Below, piece by piece: positions 43,270 through 52,767 of a stretch of 64,000 nt of DNA. This DNA is from Rhizobiaceae bacterium (GTDB taxonomy: Bacteria; Pseudomonadota; Alphaproteobacteria; Rhizobiales; Rhizobiaceae): NCBI GenBank assembly GCA_016742175.1, contig JACVCH010000017.1:1-64000 (forward strand), read 5' to 3'. The notes below the pieces were generated by a model. It was given only the letters and a program-made list of their open reading frames with translations, searched no databases and had not been told where the DNA came from. Both the position numbers and the translations under genes were made by a program. Every line of letters starts with the position of its first letter. The stretch's first letter is position 1.

Positions 43270-45324
43270 TCAGGCGGATTTCAGGAGTGGCTGTTCCGTT
43301 TCCGTCGAGGTTACCAGCGCCTGGATGCTGGCGACCGGAACGGGCTTGCCGAAGAAATAGCCCTGCGCTTCGTGACAGCCCTGGTCGCGCAGGAACTGGA
43401 GGTGCGACGCGCTTTCCACGCCCTCGGCCAGAACCGGGATCTCCAGGCTTTCGGCCAGGATGATGGTCGATCGCACGATCGCCATCGCCTGCGCGCTCGT
43501 GTCAACATCGGCGATGAAGGAGCGATCGATCTTGATCTTGTCGAAGGGGAAGTTCTGCAGCGTCGACAGCGAGGAATAGCCGGTGCCGTAGTCGTCCATC
43601 GCGATCTTGACGCCGCGCGACTTCAGCTTGCGGACGACCGCGAGCGCGTGGTGGTGGTCCTCGATGATGCTCGATTCGGTGATTTCGAGTTCCAGGCGCG
43701 AGGCGGGCAGTCCCGTTTCGGCGAGGATTTCGTCGACCAGTCGCGGCAGGTCGGACTGCGAAATCTGCGCGGACGCGACGTTGACCGCGATCTTGAAGGG
43801 CTTCGACCAGCGCGCGGCTTCCCGGCAGGCGGTGCGCAGCACCCATTCGCCGATCGGGAGGATCAGCCCGGTTTCCTCGGCGAGCGGGATGAACTCGACC
43901 GGCGAGACGAGGCCGCGCTGCGGGTGGTTCCAGCGCGCCAGGACCTCGAAGCCGATCAGGTCGCCGGACGCGACGTCGTTCTGGGGCTGGTAGTAGAGCT
44001 CCAACTCGTTGCGCTCGACGGCATGGCGCAGTTCGAGCGACAGGGCGGCGCGGGTGCGGTTCGCCTCGTCCATCGAGGAATCGTAGCGGCAGATGCTGGT
44101 GAAGGCCGACTGCTTGGCGCGGTACATGGCAAGGTCGGCGCGCGTCAGAAGCGTCGAGGCGTCGGGCGCGTCGTCGGGATAGTAGGCGACGCCGAGGCTG
44201 GCGCCGACGGTCAGGACGCGCGTTTCGTCCTCGATCGGGCGGCAGACCACGGCGTGGAGCCGCGCGGCGAATTCGAGCGCCTGCGCCTTCTGATAGAGCT
44301 TCGTCTTGACCGCGACGAACTCGTCGCCGCCGACGCGCGCGAGGAACTCGCCCTCCTGAAGGCAGGCCGACAGGCGCTCGGCGATGGATTTCAGGACCAT
44401 GTCGCCCGTCGCGTGGCCGTGGACGTCGTTGATGTCCTTGAAGCGGTCGAGATCGATACCGATGACCGCGATGCGCGACGTGTCGTCATAGTCGCCGCCG
44501 ATGATCTCGGCGAGCTTGCTTGCCAGGTGATGGCGGTTCGGCAGGCCGGTAACCGCATCGTGCAGCGCAAGCTGGCGATAGCGGCGGACGGCCTCGACCT
44601 CGTTGTGGTTGTCGATGAGATAGCTCGACAGGCCGGTGCCCATGACGAGCGACATGACGGCGAGGACGCCGAGAATGAGAAGTCCGTCGGAGATGCCGCG
44701 TTCCGGCACGGCGATCGACAGGTCCGGCACCAGCGTCAGCGCGCCCATGCCGGTAAAGTGCATCGAGACGATGCCGAGGATCAACGCCAGCGCGCCGCCA
44801 TAGCGGCAAAAGCGGGTGACCGGACGGGCGATGCGGTTCATGGCGATGGCGCCGAAGAACGCGCCGAGCGCGATCGAAACGGCGACGAGCGTCGGGTCCC
44901 ATTCCATCTGCGCGGTCACGCGCATCGCGCTCATGCCGGTATAGTGCATGACGGCGATGCCGATGCCGAGGATCGCGCCGCCGATCTCGATCAGCGCGCT
45001 GGTGCGCGTGCTGGCGGCGACGACCATGCCGATGGTGCAAAATCCGATCGCCAGGAACAGCGAGATCAGCGTGATCGCCGGATCGTAGACGTGCTGGAGC
45101 GCGGGCGCGTAGCCCATCATGGCGACGAAGTGGGTGGTCCAGATCGCGCTGCCGGAGACGACGCCGGCGAGGAACAGCCAGTTGGCGCGCCGGGCGCCCG
45201 TGGTGCGGCGGGTGCGCGCGAAAAGGCGCATCGACATGACCGAACCGGCGACGCACACGGCGGCCGCCAGCAGCACATATCGATAGTCATGCTCGTAGAC
45301 GAGGCACGAAATCACTTCCAGCAC
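43270..45324 (-). CDS. MHYT-GGDEF-EAL cyclic-di-GMP turnover protein
   Basis: Protein of 684 residues. Seven membrane helices carry MHYT-type motifs (THFVAM, MHYTGM, MHFTGM; about 10-240), proposed to bind copper or sense gas. A GGDEF domain (RVGGDEFV) and an EAL domain (GFEVLARW in place of EALx[11 protein letters not shown]) follow. Both catalytic motifs look intact, so it may make and break c-di-GMP depending on signal. A GTG start at 45324 has GAGGGTGG upstream. Confidence 0.93.
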   Translation of the reverse strand: MLEVISCLVYEHDYRYVLLAAAVCVAGSVMSMRLFARTRRTTGARRANWLFLAGVVSGSAIWTTHFVAMMGYAPALQHVYDPAITLISLFLAIGFCTIGMVVAASTRTSALIEIGGAILGIGIAVMHYTGMSAMRVTAQMEWDPTLVAVSIALGAFFGAIAMNRIARPVTRFCRYGGALALILGIVSMHFTGMGALTLVPDLSIAVPERGISDGLLILGVLAVMSLVMGTGLSSYLIDNHNEVEAVRRYRQLALHDAVTGLPNRHHLASKLAEIIGGDYDDTSRIAVIGIDLDRFKDINDVHGHATGDMVLKSIAERLSACLQEGEFLARVGGDEFVAVKTKLYQKAQALEFAARLHAVVCRPIEDETRVLTVGASLGVAYYPDDAPDASTLLTRADLAMYRAKQSAFTSICRYDSSMDEANRTRAALSLELRHAVERNELELYYQPQNDVASGDLIGFEVLARWNHPQRGLVSPVEFIPLAEETGLILPIGEWVLRTACREAARWSKPFKIAVNVASAQISQSDLPRLVDEILAETGLPASRLELEITESSIIEDHHHALAVVRKLKSRGVKIAMDDYGTGYSSLSTLQNFPFDKIKIDRSFIADVDTSAQAMAIVRSTIILAESLEIPVLAEGVESASHLQFLRDQGCHEAQGYFFGKPVPVASIQALVTSTETEQPLLKSA

Positions 45325-45437
45325 GTCACCACCCTCGATGCAGTCGAAGATGCACGATTAGGCGCGAGTGGTTAACGGATGCAGCGATTCGGAACGGCGG
45401 GATCGATCACACAGCCGTGTGGTAAGCAAATGCTGAA

Positions 45438-46238
45438 TTAGCGGCCGGTGAATGTCGCCTTGCGTTTTGCCTTGAATGCGGCCCGGCCCTCTTTATAGTC
45501 GGCGCTGGCGAAGGTGGCGCTGCCGAGTTTGGCGGCGCGTTCGATGTCGGCGGCGTCGCCGGTCAGCACGGCGCGGATCGCGGCCTTGGAGGCGCGGACG
45601 GAGAGCGGCGCGTTCGATGCGATGGCCGCTGCGATCTCCGTGGCGCGGTCGATCGCCGGCGGCTGGTCGGTCACTTCCAGCAGGAAGCCGAGCGCGAGTG
45701 CTGTCGCGACATCCAGCCGGCCGGCGGAAAAGGTCATGTAGCGCGAAAGCTGCGGGCCGAGTGCGTGAACGATGTCGGCCATGGCGTCGACCGGATAGGC
45801 GAGGCCGAGCTTCGCCGCCGGCACGCTGAACAGCGCGCCGGGCGAGGCGATGCGCAGGTCGCAAGCCGCAGCAAGGCCGAAGCCGCCGCCGAAGCAGATG
45901 CCGTCGATCGCGGCGATGGTCGGCACCGGACAGTCGCGGACGGCGCGGAACGCGCGGGAGTTGGCTTCCTCATAGATGGCGGCGCGCTCGCCGCGGCGGG
46001 CCGTATCGAACTCGGCGATGTCGGCGCCTGCGCAGAAATTGCCGCCCGTCCCGGACAGGACGATGGCGCGGACGTCCTCATCCGCGCCGAGCGTTTCGAG
46101 GATCGCTGCGAGATCGAGCCACATCGCCTCGGTCAGCGCGTTCTTCTTGTCGGGGCGCTCGATCTGAAGCGAAACGACATGGCCCGCGCGGTTGACATGA
46201 AAGCCCGACTTTACCAAACCGTCTTGAATCTCGAACAA
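45438..46238 (-). CDS. Enoyl-CoA hydratase/isomerase family protein
   Basis: Protein of 266 residues of the crotonase family: first oxyanion-hole region GTGGNFCAGADIAEF and second AIDGICFGGGFGLAAACDLR. Where hydratases have a catalytic Glu (GxPE), this protein reads SVPAAKLGL, with Ala. It may therefore be an isomerase or act on another acyl-CoA. A TTG start at 46238 with AGGTGG upstream is used; no ATG gives a full N-terminus. Confidence 0.88.
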   Translation of the reverse strand: MFEIQDGLVKSGFHVNRAGHVVSLQIERPDKKNALTEAMWLDLAAILETLGADEDVRAIVLSGTGGNFCAGADIAEFDTARRGERAAIYEEANSRAFRAVRDCPVPTIAAIDGICFGGGFGLAAACDLRIASPGALFSVPAAKLGLAYPVDAMADIVHALGPQLSRYMTFSAGRLDVATALALGFLLEVTDQPPAIDRATEIAAAIASNAPLSVRASKAAIRAVLTGDAADIERAAKLGSATFASADYKEGRAAFKAKRKATFTGR

Positions 46239-46338
46239 TTTACGCCACCTGAAGCCAAGTTAAGGAAATCTGAGTTCAAACCGCGCCGTGTGTGGACTAG
46301 AATTCCGCGACTGCCAAGCCCGACGACAGGGGAAGCCG

Positions 46339-47169
46339 ATGACCATCTCGATGAAGGCCCGCAGCCACCAGGTGCAGCCGATCGATCCGATCTGGACCGC
46401 CGTGCGGCAGGAGGCGGCCGATGCGGTCGCCGCCGATCCGCTGCTGTCGGCCTTTCTCTATGCCACGATCCTCAACCAGGACAGCCTGGAGGACGCGGTG
46501 ATCCACCGCCTGTCCGAACGGCTGCACCACCAGGATCTCGGCGCGGACCTCATCCGCCAGACCTACCAGGCCATGCTGCGCGACAGTTCGGACTGGAGTT
46601 CTACCGTACGCGTCGACATCCAGGCCTATTTCGACCGCGACCCGGCCTGCGACCGGTTCCTGATGCCGGTGCTCTATTTCAAGGGCTTCCACGCGATCCA
46701 GACGCACCGGCTGGCGCATTGGCTGTGGGCGCAGGGCCGCAAGGACTTCGCGCTCTACCTGCAGAGCCGGTCCTCGGCGATCTTCCAGACCGACATCCAC
46801 CCCGCCGCCCGGATGGGCAAGGGCATCTTCATCGACCACGCGACCGGGCTCGTCGTCGGCGAGACGGCGGTGGTGGAGGACGACGTGTCGATGCTGCACG
46901 GCGTGACGCTCGGCGGCACCGGCAAGGCGGGCGGCGACCGGCATCCGAAGATCCGCCACGGCGTCCTTGTCGGCGCCGGCGCGAAGATCCTCGGCAATAT
47001 CGAGATCGGGCACTGCACGAAGGTCGCGGCGGGTTCGGTCGTGCTGCAATCTGTACCCAACAACAAGACGGTCGCCGGCGTCCCGGCGCGGATCGTCGGC
47101 GAGGCGGGCTGCGAGGAACCGTCGCGCGCGATGGACCAGCTCTTGAGCGCACAGGCTTCCGAGGCGTAG
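46339..47169 (+). CDS. cysE: Serine O-acetyltransferase (CysE)
   Basis: Protein of 276 residues. The N-terminal SATase helical domain (about 15-150; PIWTAVRQEAADAVAADPLL) precedes a left-handed beta-helix of hexapeptide repeats (about 155-245) with the active-site region GIFIDHATGLVVGETAVVED. It makes O-acetylserine for cysteine synthesis. AGGGGAAG precedes the ATG. Confidence 0.93.
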   Translation: MTISMKARSHQVQPIDPIWTAVRQEAADAVAADPLLSAFLYATILNQDSLEDAVIHRLSERLHHQDLGADLIRQTYQAMLRDSSDWSSTVRVDIQAYFDRDPACDRFLMPVLYFKGFHAIQTHRLAHWLWAQGRKDFALYLQSRSSAIFQTDIHPAARMGKGIFIDHATGLVVGETAVVEDDVSMLHGVTLGGTGKAGGDRHPKIRHGVLVGAGAKILGNIEIGHCTKVAAGSVVLQSVPNNKTVAGVPARIVGEAGCEEPSRAMDQLLSAQASEA

Positions 47170-47267
47170 CCGCCGGCACGGGTTGAAAGGGGCGCTTTTG
47201 GCTTTACATGCCCGTCGAGTGCGTGCCAGAAGCCCCTCTCTTTCCAACCAGGACCGGAGTAATCCCA

Positions 47268-47477
47268 TTGAAACCGGAAGAAATCCGAAAGCTCGACGCC
47301 TATTTCAAGCGGACGTTCCAGAATCCGCAGCTCGAGGTGAAGGCGCGCCCGCGCAAGGACGATTCCTGCGAGCTCTATGTCGGAGACGAGTTCCTGGGCA
47401 TCATCTTCAAGGACGATGACGACGGCGAACTGTCCTACAATTTCTCGATGGCGATCCTCGACGTCGATCTCGCCTGA
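47268..47477 (+). CDS. DUF3126 family protein
   Basis: Protein of 69 residues (KPEEIRKLDAYFKRTFQNPQ at its start), a small conserved acidic protein found next to cysE in many Hyphomicrobiales. A TTG start at 47268 with GGAG upstream matches the usual family length; an in-frame ATG at 47208 would add 20 residues with no family match. Function unknown. Confidence 0.8.
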   Translation: MKPEEIRKLDAYFKRTFQNPQLEVKARPRKDDSCELYVGDEFLGIIFKDDDDGELSYNFSMAILDVDLA

Positions 47478-48209
47478 TCAGCCGGCCGGCTGCAACGCCC
47501 TTTCGGCGAACGCGCGCATGCCGGCATCCAGCGCCTTCCAGTCATCGAGCAGCGCCCGCGGAAAGCGATAGCGCAGCGACAGGTTGGCGCCGACATCGAT
47601 ATCGCGCTCGCAGGGCGCCAGCGCGGTATCGGCTTCCGCCCCCGTCAGGCAACGGGCCACGAAGGGGGCGGTGAAACGCGTCGGGTCGACGATCAGCATC
47701 TCGTCGCCATAGCCAGACGCCTCGATGAAGCGGTGGGCGACGAGCCCGGCTTCCACCTTCTCGCCCGGTTCCTCGATCAGCAGCCGATAGATCGGCGTCA
47801 GACGGTTCGACATGTCGCGCGGCATTGAGCGCGGCTCGAAGCTGGCGAAGATGATGCTATTGTCGCCGCCGGCATGGTTGAACAGCGCGCGCTCGTCGTC
47901 CGAATAGCCTTCGAGGCGCGGCCACGACAGATAGAGATCGAGACGCTTCGCCTCGCCGGAATGGCGGTCGTTGGCGAAGCGGATCATGTTGGCGGGTACC
48001 GCCACCATCTCGCCGTCGATGACCACGCCCTGGATCGTCGTGTCGTCGGTGTGGCCGGCCAGCGCGATCGCGCGGCCGAAGGTCTTGCCGGCATAGCTGA
48101 TGCCGACCGAGACCAGCGCCAGTGCGACGAAGACGTAGAACATCTTCATCATGAAGCCGCTGCCGACCTCTTCGATCGTGGCATTGTCGAAACGTGTGAA
48201 GTCGGTCAT
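47478..48209 (-). CDS. Conserved hypothetical membrane-anchored protein
   Basis: Protein of 243 residues with one N-terminal membrane helix (about 22-42, MKMFYVFVALALVSVGISYA) and a periplasmic domain. Segments such as VPANMIRFANDRHSGEAKRL and FNHAGGDNSIIFASFEPRSM resemble an uncharacterised protein common in Hyphomicrobiales. It ends directly against the DUF3126 gene and is divergent from the carbonic-anhydrase-like gene. Confidence 0.75.
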   Translation of the reverse strand: MTDFTRFDNATIEEVGSGFMMKMFYVFVALALVSVGISYAGKTFGRAIALAGHTDDTTIQGVVIDGEMVAVPANMIRFANDRHSGEAKRLDLYLSWPRLEGYSDDERALFNHAGGDNSIIFASFEPRSMPRDMSNRLTPIYRLLIEEPGEKVEAGLVAHRFIEASGYGDEMLIVDPTRFTAPFVARCLTGAEADTALAPCERDIDVGANLSLRYRFPRALLDDWKALDAGMRAFAERALQPAG

Positions 48210-48305
48210 CGCGCTCTGTTCGGATTCCAGATGTGCCGGATCGGCCGTTTCATCCTCGCGCGAACATGGTAAACGCGGCGTAAAGCAACCGCCTGGAGGA
48301 AGAGA

Positions 48306-48830
48306 ATGCCGGTCTATGAACTCGACGGCGTCGGCCCGCAATTCGACGATCGCGACACGAACTGGATCGCGCCGGACGCGCATGTGATCGGCAAGGTGAC
48401 GCTCGGCAAGGATGTCGGCGTCTGGTTCGGCGCGGTGCTGCGCGGCGACAATGAGCGCATCGAGATCGGCGCGGGCTCCAACGTGCAGGAGCACACGATG
48501 ATGCACACCGATCCGGGCTATCCGCTGACCGTCGGCAAGGGCTGCACGATCGGCCACCGGGCGATCCTGCACGGCTGCACGATCGGCGACAATTCGCTGG
48601 TCGGCATGGGCGCGATCATCCTCAACGGCGCGAAGATCGGGAAGAATTCGCTGGTCGGCGCCGGCGCGCTCATCACCGAGGGCAAGGAATTCCCCGACAA
48701 TTCGCTGATCGTCGGCTCGCCCGCCAAGGCGATCCGCACGCTTTCGAATGAGGACGTTCTGCGCGCCTCGGCCGCCAGCTACGTCGCCAACGGCAAGCGC
48801 TTCACCAAGGGCATGAAGCAGATCGACTAA
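48306..48830 (+). CDS. Gamma-carbonic-anhydrase family protein
   Basis: Protein of 174 residues made of hexapeptide repeats (left-handed beta-helix trimer). The zinc-binding His pattern is visible in [10 protein letters not shown] and GHRAILHGC. YrdA/CaiE-like members are common; true anhydrase activity is not certain. GGAGG lies 6 bp before the ATG. Confidence 0.92.
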   Translation: MPVYELDGVGPQFDDRDTNWIAPDAHVIGKVTLGKDVGVWFGAVLRGDNERIEIGAGSNVQEHTMMHTDPGYPLTVGKGCTIGHRAILHGCTIGDNSLVGMGAIILNGAKIGKNSLVGAGALITEGKEFPDNSLIVGSPAKAIRTLSNEDVLRASAASYVANGKRFTKGMKQID

Positions 48831-48841
48831 ACCAAAAAAGT

Positions 48842-48873
48842 TGGAGCCGGTTCTCGGGGAAGAACCGGCTCCA
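48842..48873. terminator. Terminator between convergent genes
   Basis: A perfect 13-bp stem (48842-48854 with 48861-48873). The T run (from AAAAAAG on the plus strand) favours the minus-strand BTLCP gene, but the hairpin may serve both sides. Confidence 0.8.
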
Positions 48874-48923
48874 GCCAGGCCGAACGGACGGGGAGTGGGG
48901 GCTCGACCGGGCTATTCGCGCAT

Positions 48924-49535
48924 TCAGCGGGCGGCGACGCTGCCGACCAGGATGTCGCGGTCGTCATTGATGCCGACCCACATTCCGGCATGCTGCGACG
49001 ACTGGCGCTTCAGGAAGCTGTATTCGGTCTCGTTCCAGCGCAGGACGCGCATTTCGAGATTGTCGAGGACGAAGTCGCCCATCGAGGTGTGGACGACCAG
49101 CACGGCATGACCGTCGCCATTGGGCTGGCGCACCACGGTAATCAGGAGATTCGAGGCCGGCACGCCCTGTTCGATCAGGCGCTTGCGCTTTTCGAGCACG
49201 TAGTCTTCGCAGTCGCCGAAGCCGTTGACCGGATAGGACCAGTATTCCTCGATGCCCCACATCTCCATGTCGGTGCGCGGGCGCACGGCGAGGTTGATCA
49301 TGTTGTTGACGTTGACGATCTCGGCCCACAACTCGCGGGTCAGTTCGGTCGGCGCGCTTGCATTCGCCGTCGGCTGGCATTCGGCCGGCATGCGCCGGCA
49401 GAAATCATAGTGGCCGACCGGCTGCGTCGTCAGCCCGCCGACATGCATGAAGGGCTGCGCCGCGGCGGACGTCGCGATGATGGCAAAAAAACCTGCCATT
49501 GCGATCGCGATCTTGTTATACTTCGAAGTCCCCAT
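48924..49535 (-). CDS. Bacterial transglutaminase-like cysteine proteinase (BTLCP)
   Basis: Protein of 203 residues with a signal peptide (ending TSAAAQ) and the catalytic triad of the family: Cys in NGFGDCEDYVLEK, His in DGHAVLVVH, Asp in FVLDNLEMR. LapG-type members cleave surface adhesins under c-di-GMP control, but many alphaproteobacterial members are single genes. No LapD partner is adjacent. Confidence 0.9.
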   Translation of the reverse strand: MGTSKYNKIAIAMAGFFAIIATSAAAQPFMHVGGLTTQPVGHYDFCRRMPAECQPTANASAPTELTRELWAEIVNVNNMINLAVRPRTDMEMWGIEEYWSYPVNGFGDCEDYVLEKRKRLIEQGVPASNLLITVVRQPNGDGHAVLVVHTSMGDFVLDNLEMRVLRWNETEYSFLKRQSSQHAGMWVGINDDRDILVGSVAAR

Positions 49536-49708
49536 CTTCTTGTCTCCCCGTTTGAAGAGACAATGACAGGTCCGGATTTATTCCACGCGAAAAGTCAAGT
49601 CGAGATTAGAGTAAAATACAATCGATATTTGAATCAATACTTATTCAAATTGTGCATACTCGGTTCAGTCTATGGTAACCATGATATCCCGCTGCCGGGA
49701 CATGCAAA

Positions 49709-49733
49709 AAGGGCCGGCGCGAGGCCAGCCCTT
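49709..49733 (-). terminator. Terminator of the PilZ gene
   Basis: A 10-bp stem with one G-U pair (49709-49718 with 49724-49733), followed on the minus strand by a T run. Confidence 0.65.
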
Positions 49734-49756
49734 GTGATGGTTTCGAGGCGTTTCGA

Positions 49757-50368
49757 TCAGCGGTTGGAGAAGGCGGCTTCCAGCGTTTCCTCGCGCTGCA
49801 GGGCGGCGAACTCGACGGCGATGCCGTCCTGGAAGTGACGCACCACCTGACCGCGCATCGCGCCGAGCGTGACCTGGACACCGAGTGCCGGGCGAACTTC
49901 GATCTCGACCGCGGCGCCCGAGAGCGACAGGTCGACGATGCGGCAGCGATACTGCCGGCCGTCGCCGAGCTGCAGGACGGTGATCGGATTGCGCGGCGCG
50001 ACGCGCTGGTGGCGGCGATCCTCGGGCAGGTCGAGTTCGTGCTTGTTGGCAAGCCAGGTAAGCTGAGCGGCGAGCTTCTCGCGCTTGCGCTCCGAGGCGA
50101 TGACCGTCATCGCGAAGCCGTCCTCGGTCAGGCGCGTCACCACGCCCTCGACACGGCCGATATGGTCAAGATAGGCGATCACCCGTTCGCCAGGCTCGCC
50201 GGGACGGTCGGCGCGGATGGCGACGTCGCCGGGCGACATGTCGATGACCTGGCAGGGATGCTCCGAACGGTCCTCGAGCATGAAGCGTCCATAGATCTTC
50301 ACGCGCACGCGCTGGAAGCTGCGACGTTCGCTTCTTGCCGGAGCGACTTGCAACGCCGCTGAACTCAT
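49757..50368 (-). CDS. Protein with two PilZ domains
   Basis: Protein of 203 residues with two PilZ modules: RRSFQRVRV with DMSPGDVAI (about 13-100) and RRHQRVAPR with DLSLSGAAVEI (about 118-195). Both keep the RxxxR and (D/N)xSxxG c-di-GMP-binding pattern, although the first has Asp after Gly. It is probably a c-di-GMP effector for surface or motility traits. The start at 50368 is preferred over an in-frame start at 50389. Confidence 0.88.
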   Translation of the reverse strand: MSSAALQVAPARSERRSFQRVRVKIYGRFMLEDRSEHPCQVIDMSPGDVAIRADRPGEPGERVIAYLDHIGRVEGVVTRLTEDGFAMTVIASERKREKLAAQLTWLANKHELDLPEDRRHQRVAPRNPITVLQLGDGRQYRCRIVDLSLSGAAVEIEVRPALGVQVTLGAMRGQVVRHFQDGIAVEFAALQREETLEAAFSNR

Positions 50369-50519
50369 CTTCGCCTCAGCCCCCGCCAATTCCGTCGGAC
50401 ACGTCCGACTGACTTGGGCTCAAAATAGCGCCTTAGTCGTTAACATGTTGTAATCCGAATTGGTCGAACACGCGGTTCGCGAGCGCCAGAAGGCCGCAAT
50501 CTCTGGTCCAATCGCGTGG

Positions 50520-51128
50520 CTAGTTGCGGCCGCCGTCGAGGACGACGAGATGGCGGACGCGGCGGGCGCGGTCGGCGGGCTCGAGGACATCCGGCGCAAG
50601 GCTCGGCGCCTGTGCGCCGATGTCGAGCGCCGGCGACGCATCGGGATCAAGGAGCCGGGCCTCGCCAAGTTCGAGGTTTGCGATCGCGTGCGCGCCGATC
50701 CAGAACGGCCGGTCGAGGGGCGTCGCGAGACCGATGGCGCGGGGACGGCCCGGCCCTGCGTCCAGCGGCAGCAGAAGGAGCTCGAAATTCGCGTGGCGAC
50801 CCTGGCAGCTAGCGCCATGCGCTTCGGCCAGCACCACGGCGTCCTGCGTCAACGTCGCCCTTGCGAGCGCGCCGATGGCCTCCCGGTCGTCCGCCCGCCA
50901 GATTTCGGCGAAGGGCAGATGGCGCAATTCGCGGCCGAAGACGGCGCAGACATTGGTGCCGGCGAGCCGGAAGCGCAGTTCGTTCGCGTCGTCGAATTCG
51001 AGGATGAAGGTGTCGGGCAGGCGTCCCTTGATCGCGGTCGGATCGATTTCCGTGCGGAACGGGGCAGGGCGGCCGGCGCGCAGCATGTTCCAATATCGGA
51101 ACATCGCGATCGTGCCGTCCTTTTTCAT
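50520..51128 (-). CDS. PAS-domain protein (PAS_5 type)
   Basis: Protein of 202 residues starting near TIAMFRYWNMLRAGRPAP, then a PAS-like domain (LPDTFILEFDDANELRFRLA). This is a family typical of Hyphomicrobiales, usually with a role in envelope or cell-cycle sensing that is not established. ATG 51128 is chosen from family length and a GGAG upstream; an in-frame ATG at 51200 is possible. The neighbouring PilZ gene is on the same strand. Confidence 0.82.
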   Translation of the reverse strand: MKKDGTIAMFRYWNMLRAGRPAPFRTEIDPTAIKGRLPDTFILEFDDANELRFRLAGTNVCAVFGRELRHLPFAEIWRADDREAIGALARATLTQDAVVLAEAHGASCQGRHANFELLLLPLDAGPGRPRAIGLATPLDRPFWIGAHAIANLELGEARLLDPDASPALDIGAQAPSLAPDVLEPADRARRVRHLVVLDGGRN

Positions 51129-51289
51129 CAAAGCCTGCTCCCAGTTTCCTCGCCGATCCGTCCCGAAACGAGACGAATCGGACCGCCAGATGGTCATCAC
51201 ATGGCCAAGGATGCAGGGCGCGTGCCAGCCCCGCTAGGAGTTCTTAACTCTTCTGAGGCCGGTTAAGGTTAATGAAAGGTTGATGTTGC

Positions 51290-51415
51290 CGGCCGGGCGC
51301 CGCCGTGAGAGCTTTCGGTACGGGAAGCAAATACCTCGGCGCAACTCCAGTCGCGCTGCGGGAGCAGGGGGCTCGGTTGGCCGTTCGAAGCAAGCCTTCG
51401 AACGGCTTTCTTTTT
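51290..51415 (+). ncRNA. Candidate small RNA or structured leader with strong terminator
   Basis: The 333-bp gap before the rhomboid gene contains nested stems: 51297-51302 with 51337-51342, inside it 51303-51306 with 51320-51323, and 51345-51348 with 51361-51364. A perfect 11-bp terminator stem follows (51380-51390 with 51396-51406) and then TTTCTTTTT. No coding gene on the plus strand precedes it, so the terminator implies a short RNA or an attenuated leader of the rhomboid gene. No known family was matched by eye. Confidence 0.5.
51380..51415 (+). terminator. Strong intrinsic terminator
   Basis: Perfect 11-bp stem with 5-base loop and an eight-T tail interrupted once by C. It lies 46 bp upstream of the rhomboid start codon. 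Confidence 0.85.
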
Positions 51416-51461
51416 GCCCCGAGACTGGCGGTCGCCCCTCCAGACCTCTATCTCGGCACTT

Positions 51462-52184
51462 ATGGACCAGCCACGCCCGATCAACTCCCCCGACGACCAC
51501 GAATGGCGCGAGACGGCGCCGCCGCGGCGAGAACCGATCTTCAACCTGCCGGCGGTCGTCATCGCGCTGATCGCGGTTTGCGTCGGCGTCCATGCCGTGC
51601 GGATGCTTCTCATTTCCGAACAGCAGGATATCGGGATCATCGCGCGCTTCGCCTTCATTCCGATCCGCTATTCGGGCCAGTACATCATCGACGCCTATGC
51701 CTTTGCGGGGCCGGTCACCTACGCGTTCCTCCATGGCGGCGTCGCCCATCTGGCGGTCAACATGGTCTGGCTGGCGGCTTTCGGCTCGCCGCTCGCCCAC
51801 CGCATCGGCACGGTGCGATTCCTCGCCTTCTGGCTCTTCACCGCGCTTGCCGCGGTCGGGCTTCACTATGTGCTCCACTCCGGCGATCCGACGCCGGTCG
51901 TCGGCGCGTCCGGAGCGATCTCGGGCATGATGGGCGCGGCGGCCCGGTTCGCCTTCCAGGTCAATCGTTTCGCCGGCAAGCCCGCCTTTACCGGGCCGAT
52001 CCTGCCGGTCGGCGTTGTCCTGCGCCACCGCATGACCTTCATGTTCCTGCTCGTCTGGTTCGTCATGAACCTGGCCATGGGATTGGGCTCCATCGCTCCG
52101 GGCGTCGGGCAGATCGCGTGGGAGGCGCATATCGGTGGCCTCTTGGCCGGATTTTTCGGTCTCGCCCTTTTCGACCGTCGCTGA
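51462..52184 (+). CDS. Rhomboid-family intramembrane serine protease
   Basis: Protein of 240 residues with six membrane helices. Catalytic Ser lies in GASGAISGMMG, catalytic His in AWEAHIGGLLAG, and HGGVAHLAVNMVWL is the oxyanion-region motif. It cleaves membrane proteins within the bilayer. A proline-rich cytosolic N-terminus precedes helix one. Confidence 0.92.
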   Translation: MDQPRPINSPDDHEWRETAPPRREPIFNLPAVVIALIAVCVGVHAVRMLLISEQQDIGIIARFAFIPIRYSGQYIIDAYAFAGPVTYAFLHGGVAHLAVNMVWLAAFGSPLAHRIGTVRFLAFWLFTALAAVGLHYVLHSGDPTPVVGASGAISGMMGAAARFAFQVNRFAGKPAFTGPILPVGVVLRHRMTFMFLLVWFVMNLAMGLGSIAPGVGQIAWEAHIGGLLAGFFGLALFDRR

Positions 52185-52276
52185 CGACACGACATTTCCC
52201 GTGATGGCGGAGCGCTTGAAAAGCGCCCGATCCCGGCGCAACATACCGCTGCGAATGTCATAGAGGAGGTCTGCGC

Positions 52277-52708
52277 ATGACGGTGAAGGCAATTCTGGAC
52301 GCCAAGGGACGCGACGTGGTGACGGTCGAGCCGACGATGACGCTCGCCGAGGCCGCCCGGCTCCTCGCCGAAAAGCGGATCGGCGCCGTCGTCGTCACCA
52401 AGGCGGGCGCGAAGATCGCCGGCATCCTCTCCGAGCGCGACATCGTCCGCCAGATCGGCCTGCGCGGCGCGGCCGCTCTCGACGAGTCGATTTCCACGGC
52501 GATGACCGCCAAGGTCAAGACTTGCCAGGAGGGCCACACGGTCAACCAGGTGATGGAGATCATGACGCGCGGACGCTTCCGCCATCTGCCGGTCGAGCGC
52601 GAGGGCATGCTGGCCGGCATCGTGTCGATCGGCGATGTCGTGAAACAGCGGATCGAGGACGTGGAGCGCGAAGCGGAGGAAATCCGCCACTATATCGCCA
52701 CCGCCTGA
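52277..52708 (+). CDS. Protein with paired CBS domains
   Basis: Protein of 143 residues composed of two CBS motifs (about 8-65 and 75-130), which bind adenine nucleotides and sense energy state. GAGGAGG lies 9 bp before the ATG. Partners are not evident here. Confidence 0.92.
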   Translation: MTVKAILDAKGRDVVTVEPTMTLAEAARLLAEKRIGAVVVTKAGAKIAGILSERDIVRQIGLRGAAALDESISTAMTAKVKTCQEGHTVNQVMEIMTRGRFRHLPVEREGMLAGIVSIGDVVKQRIEDVEREAEEIRHYIATA

Positions 52709-52723
52709 CACTTGTTTCGGGTC

Positions 52724-52754
52724 TCGCCGGCGGAGCTTCTCGCTCCGCCGGCGA
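52724..52754. terminator. Bidirectional terminator
   Basis: A perfect 13-bp GC-rich stem (52724-52736 with 52742-52754), loop TTCTC, between the convergent CBS and YjhX-like genes. Confidence 0.7.
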
Positions 52755-52767
52755 TGCCGTTTCAGCG

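Noticed and set aside
48924-49535. A LapG-LapD adhesin release system linked to the RTX proteins
   Set aside because: The BTLCP protease fits LapG loosely, but the GGDEF-EAL protein in the window has an MHYT sensor and not the LapD periplasmic domain. The genes are also far from the RTX genes.
51241-51274. TTAA-rich segment as a CtrA binding site
   Set aside because: TTAA elements occur at 51244, 51263 and 51269, but none of the spacings matches the TTAA-N7-TTAA consensus.
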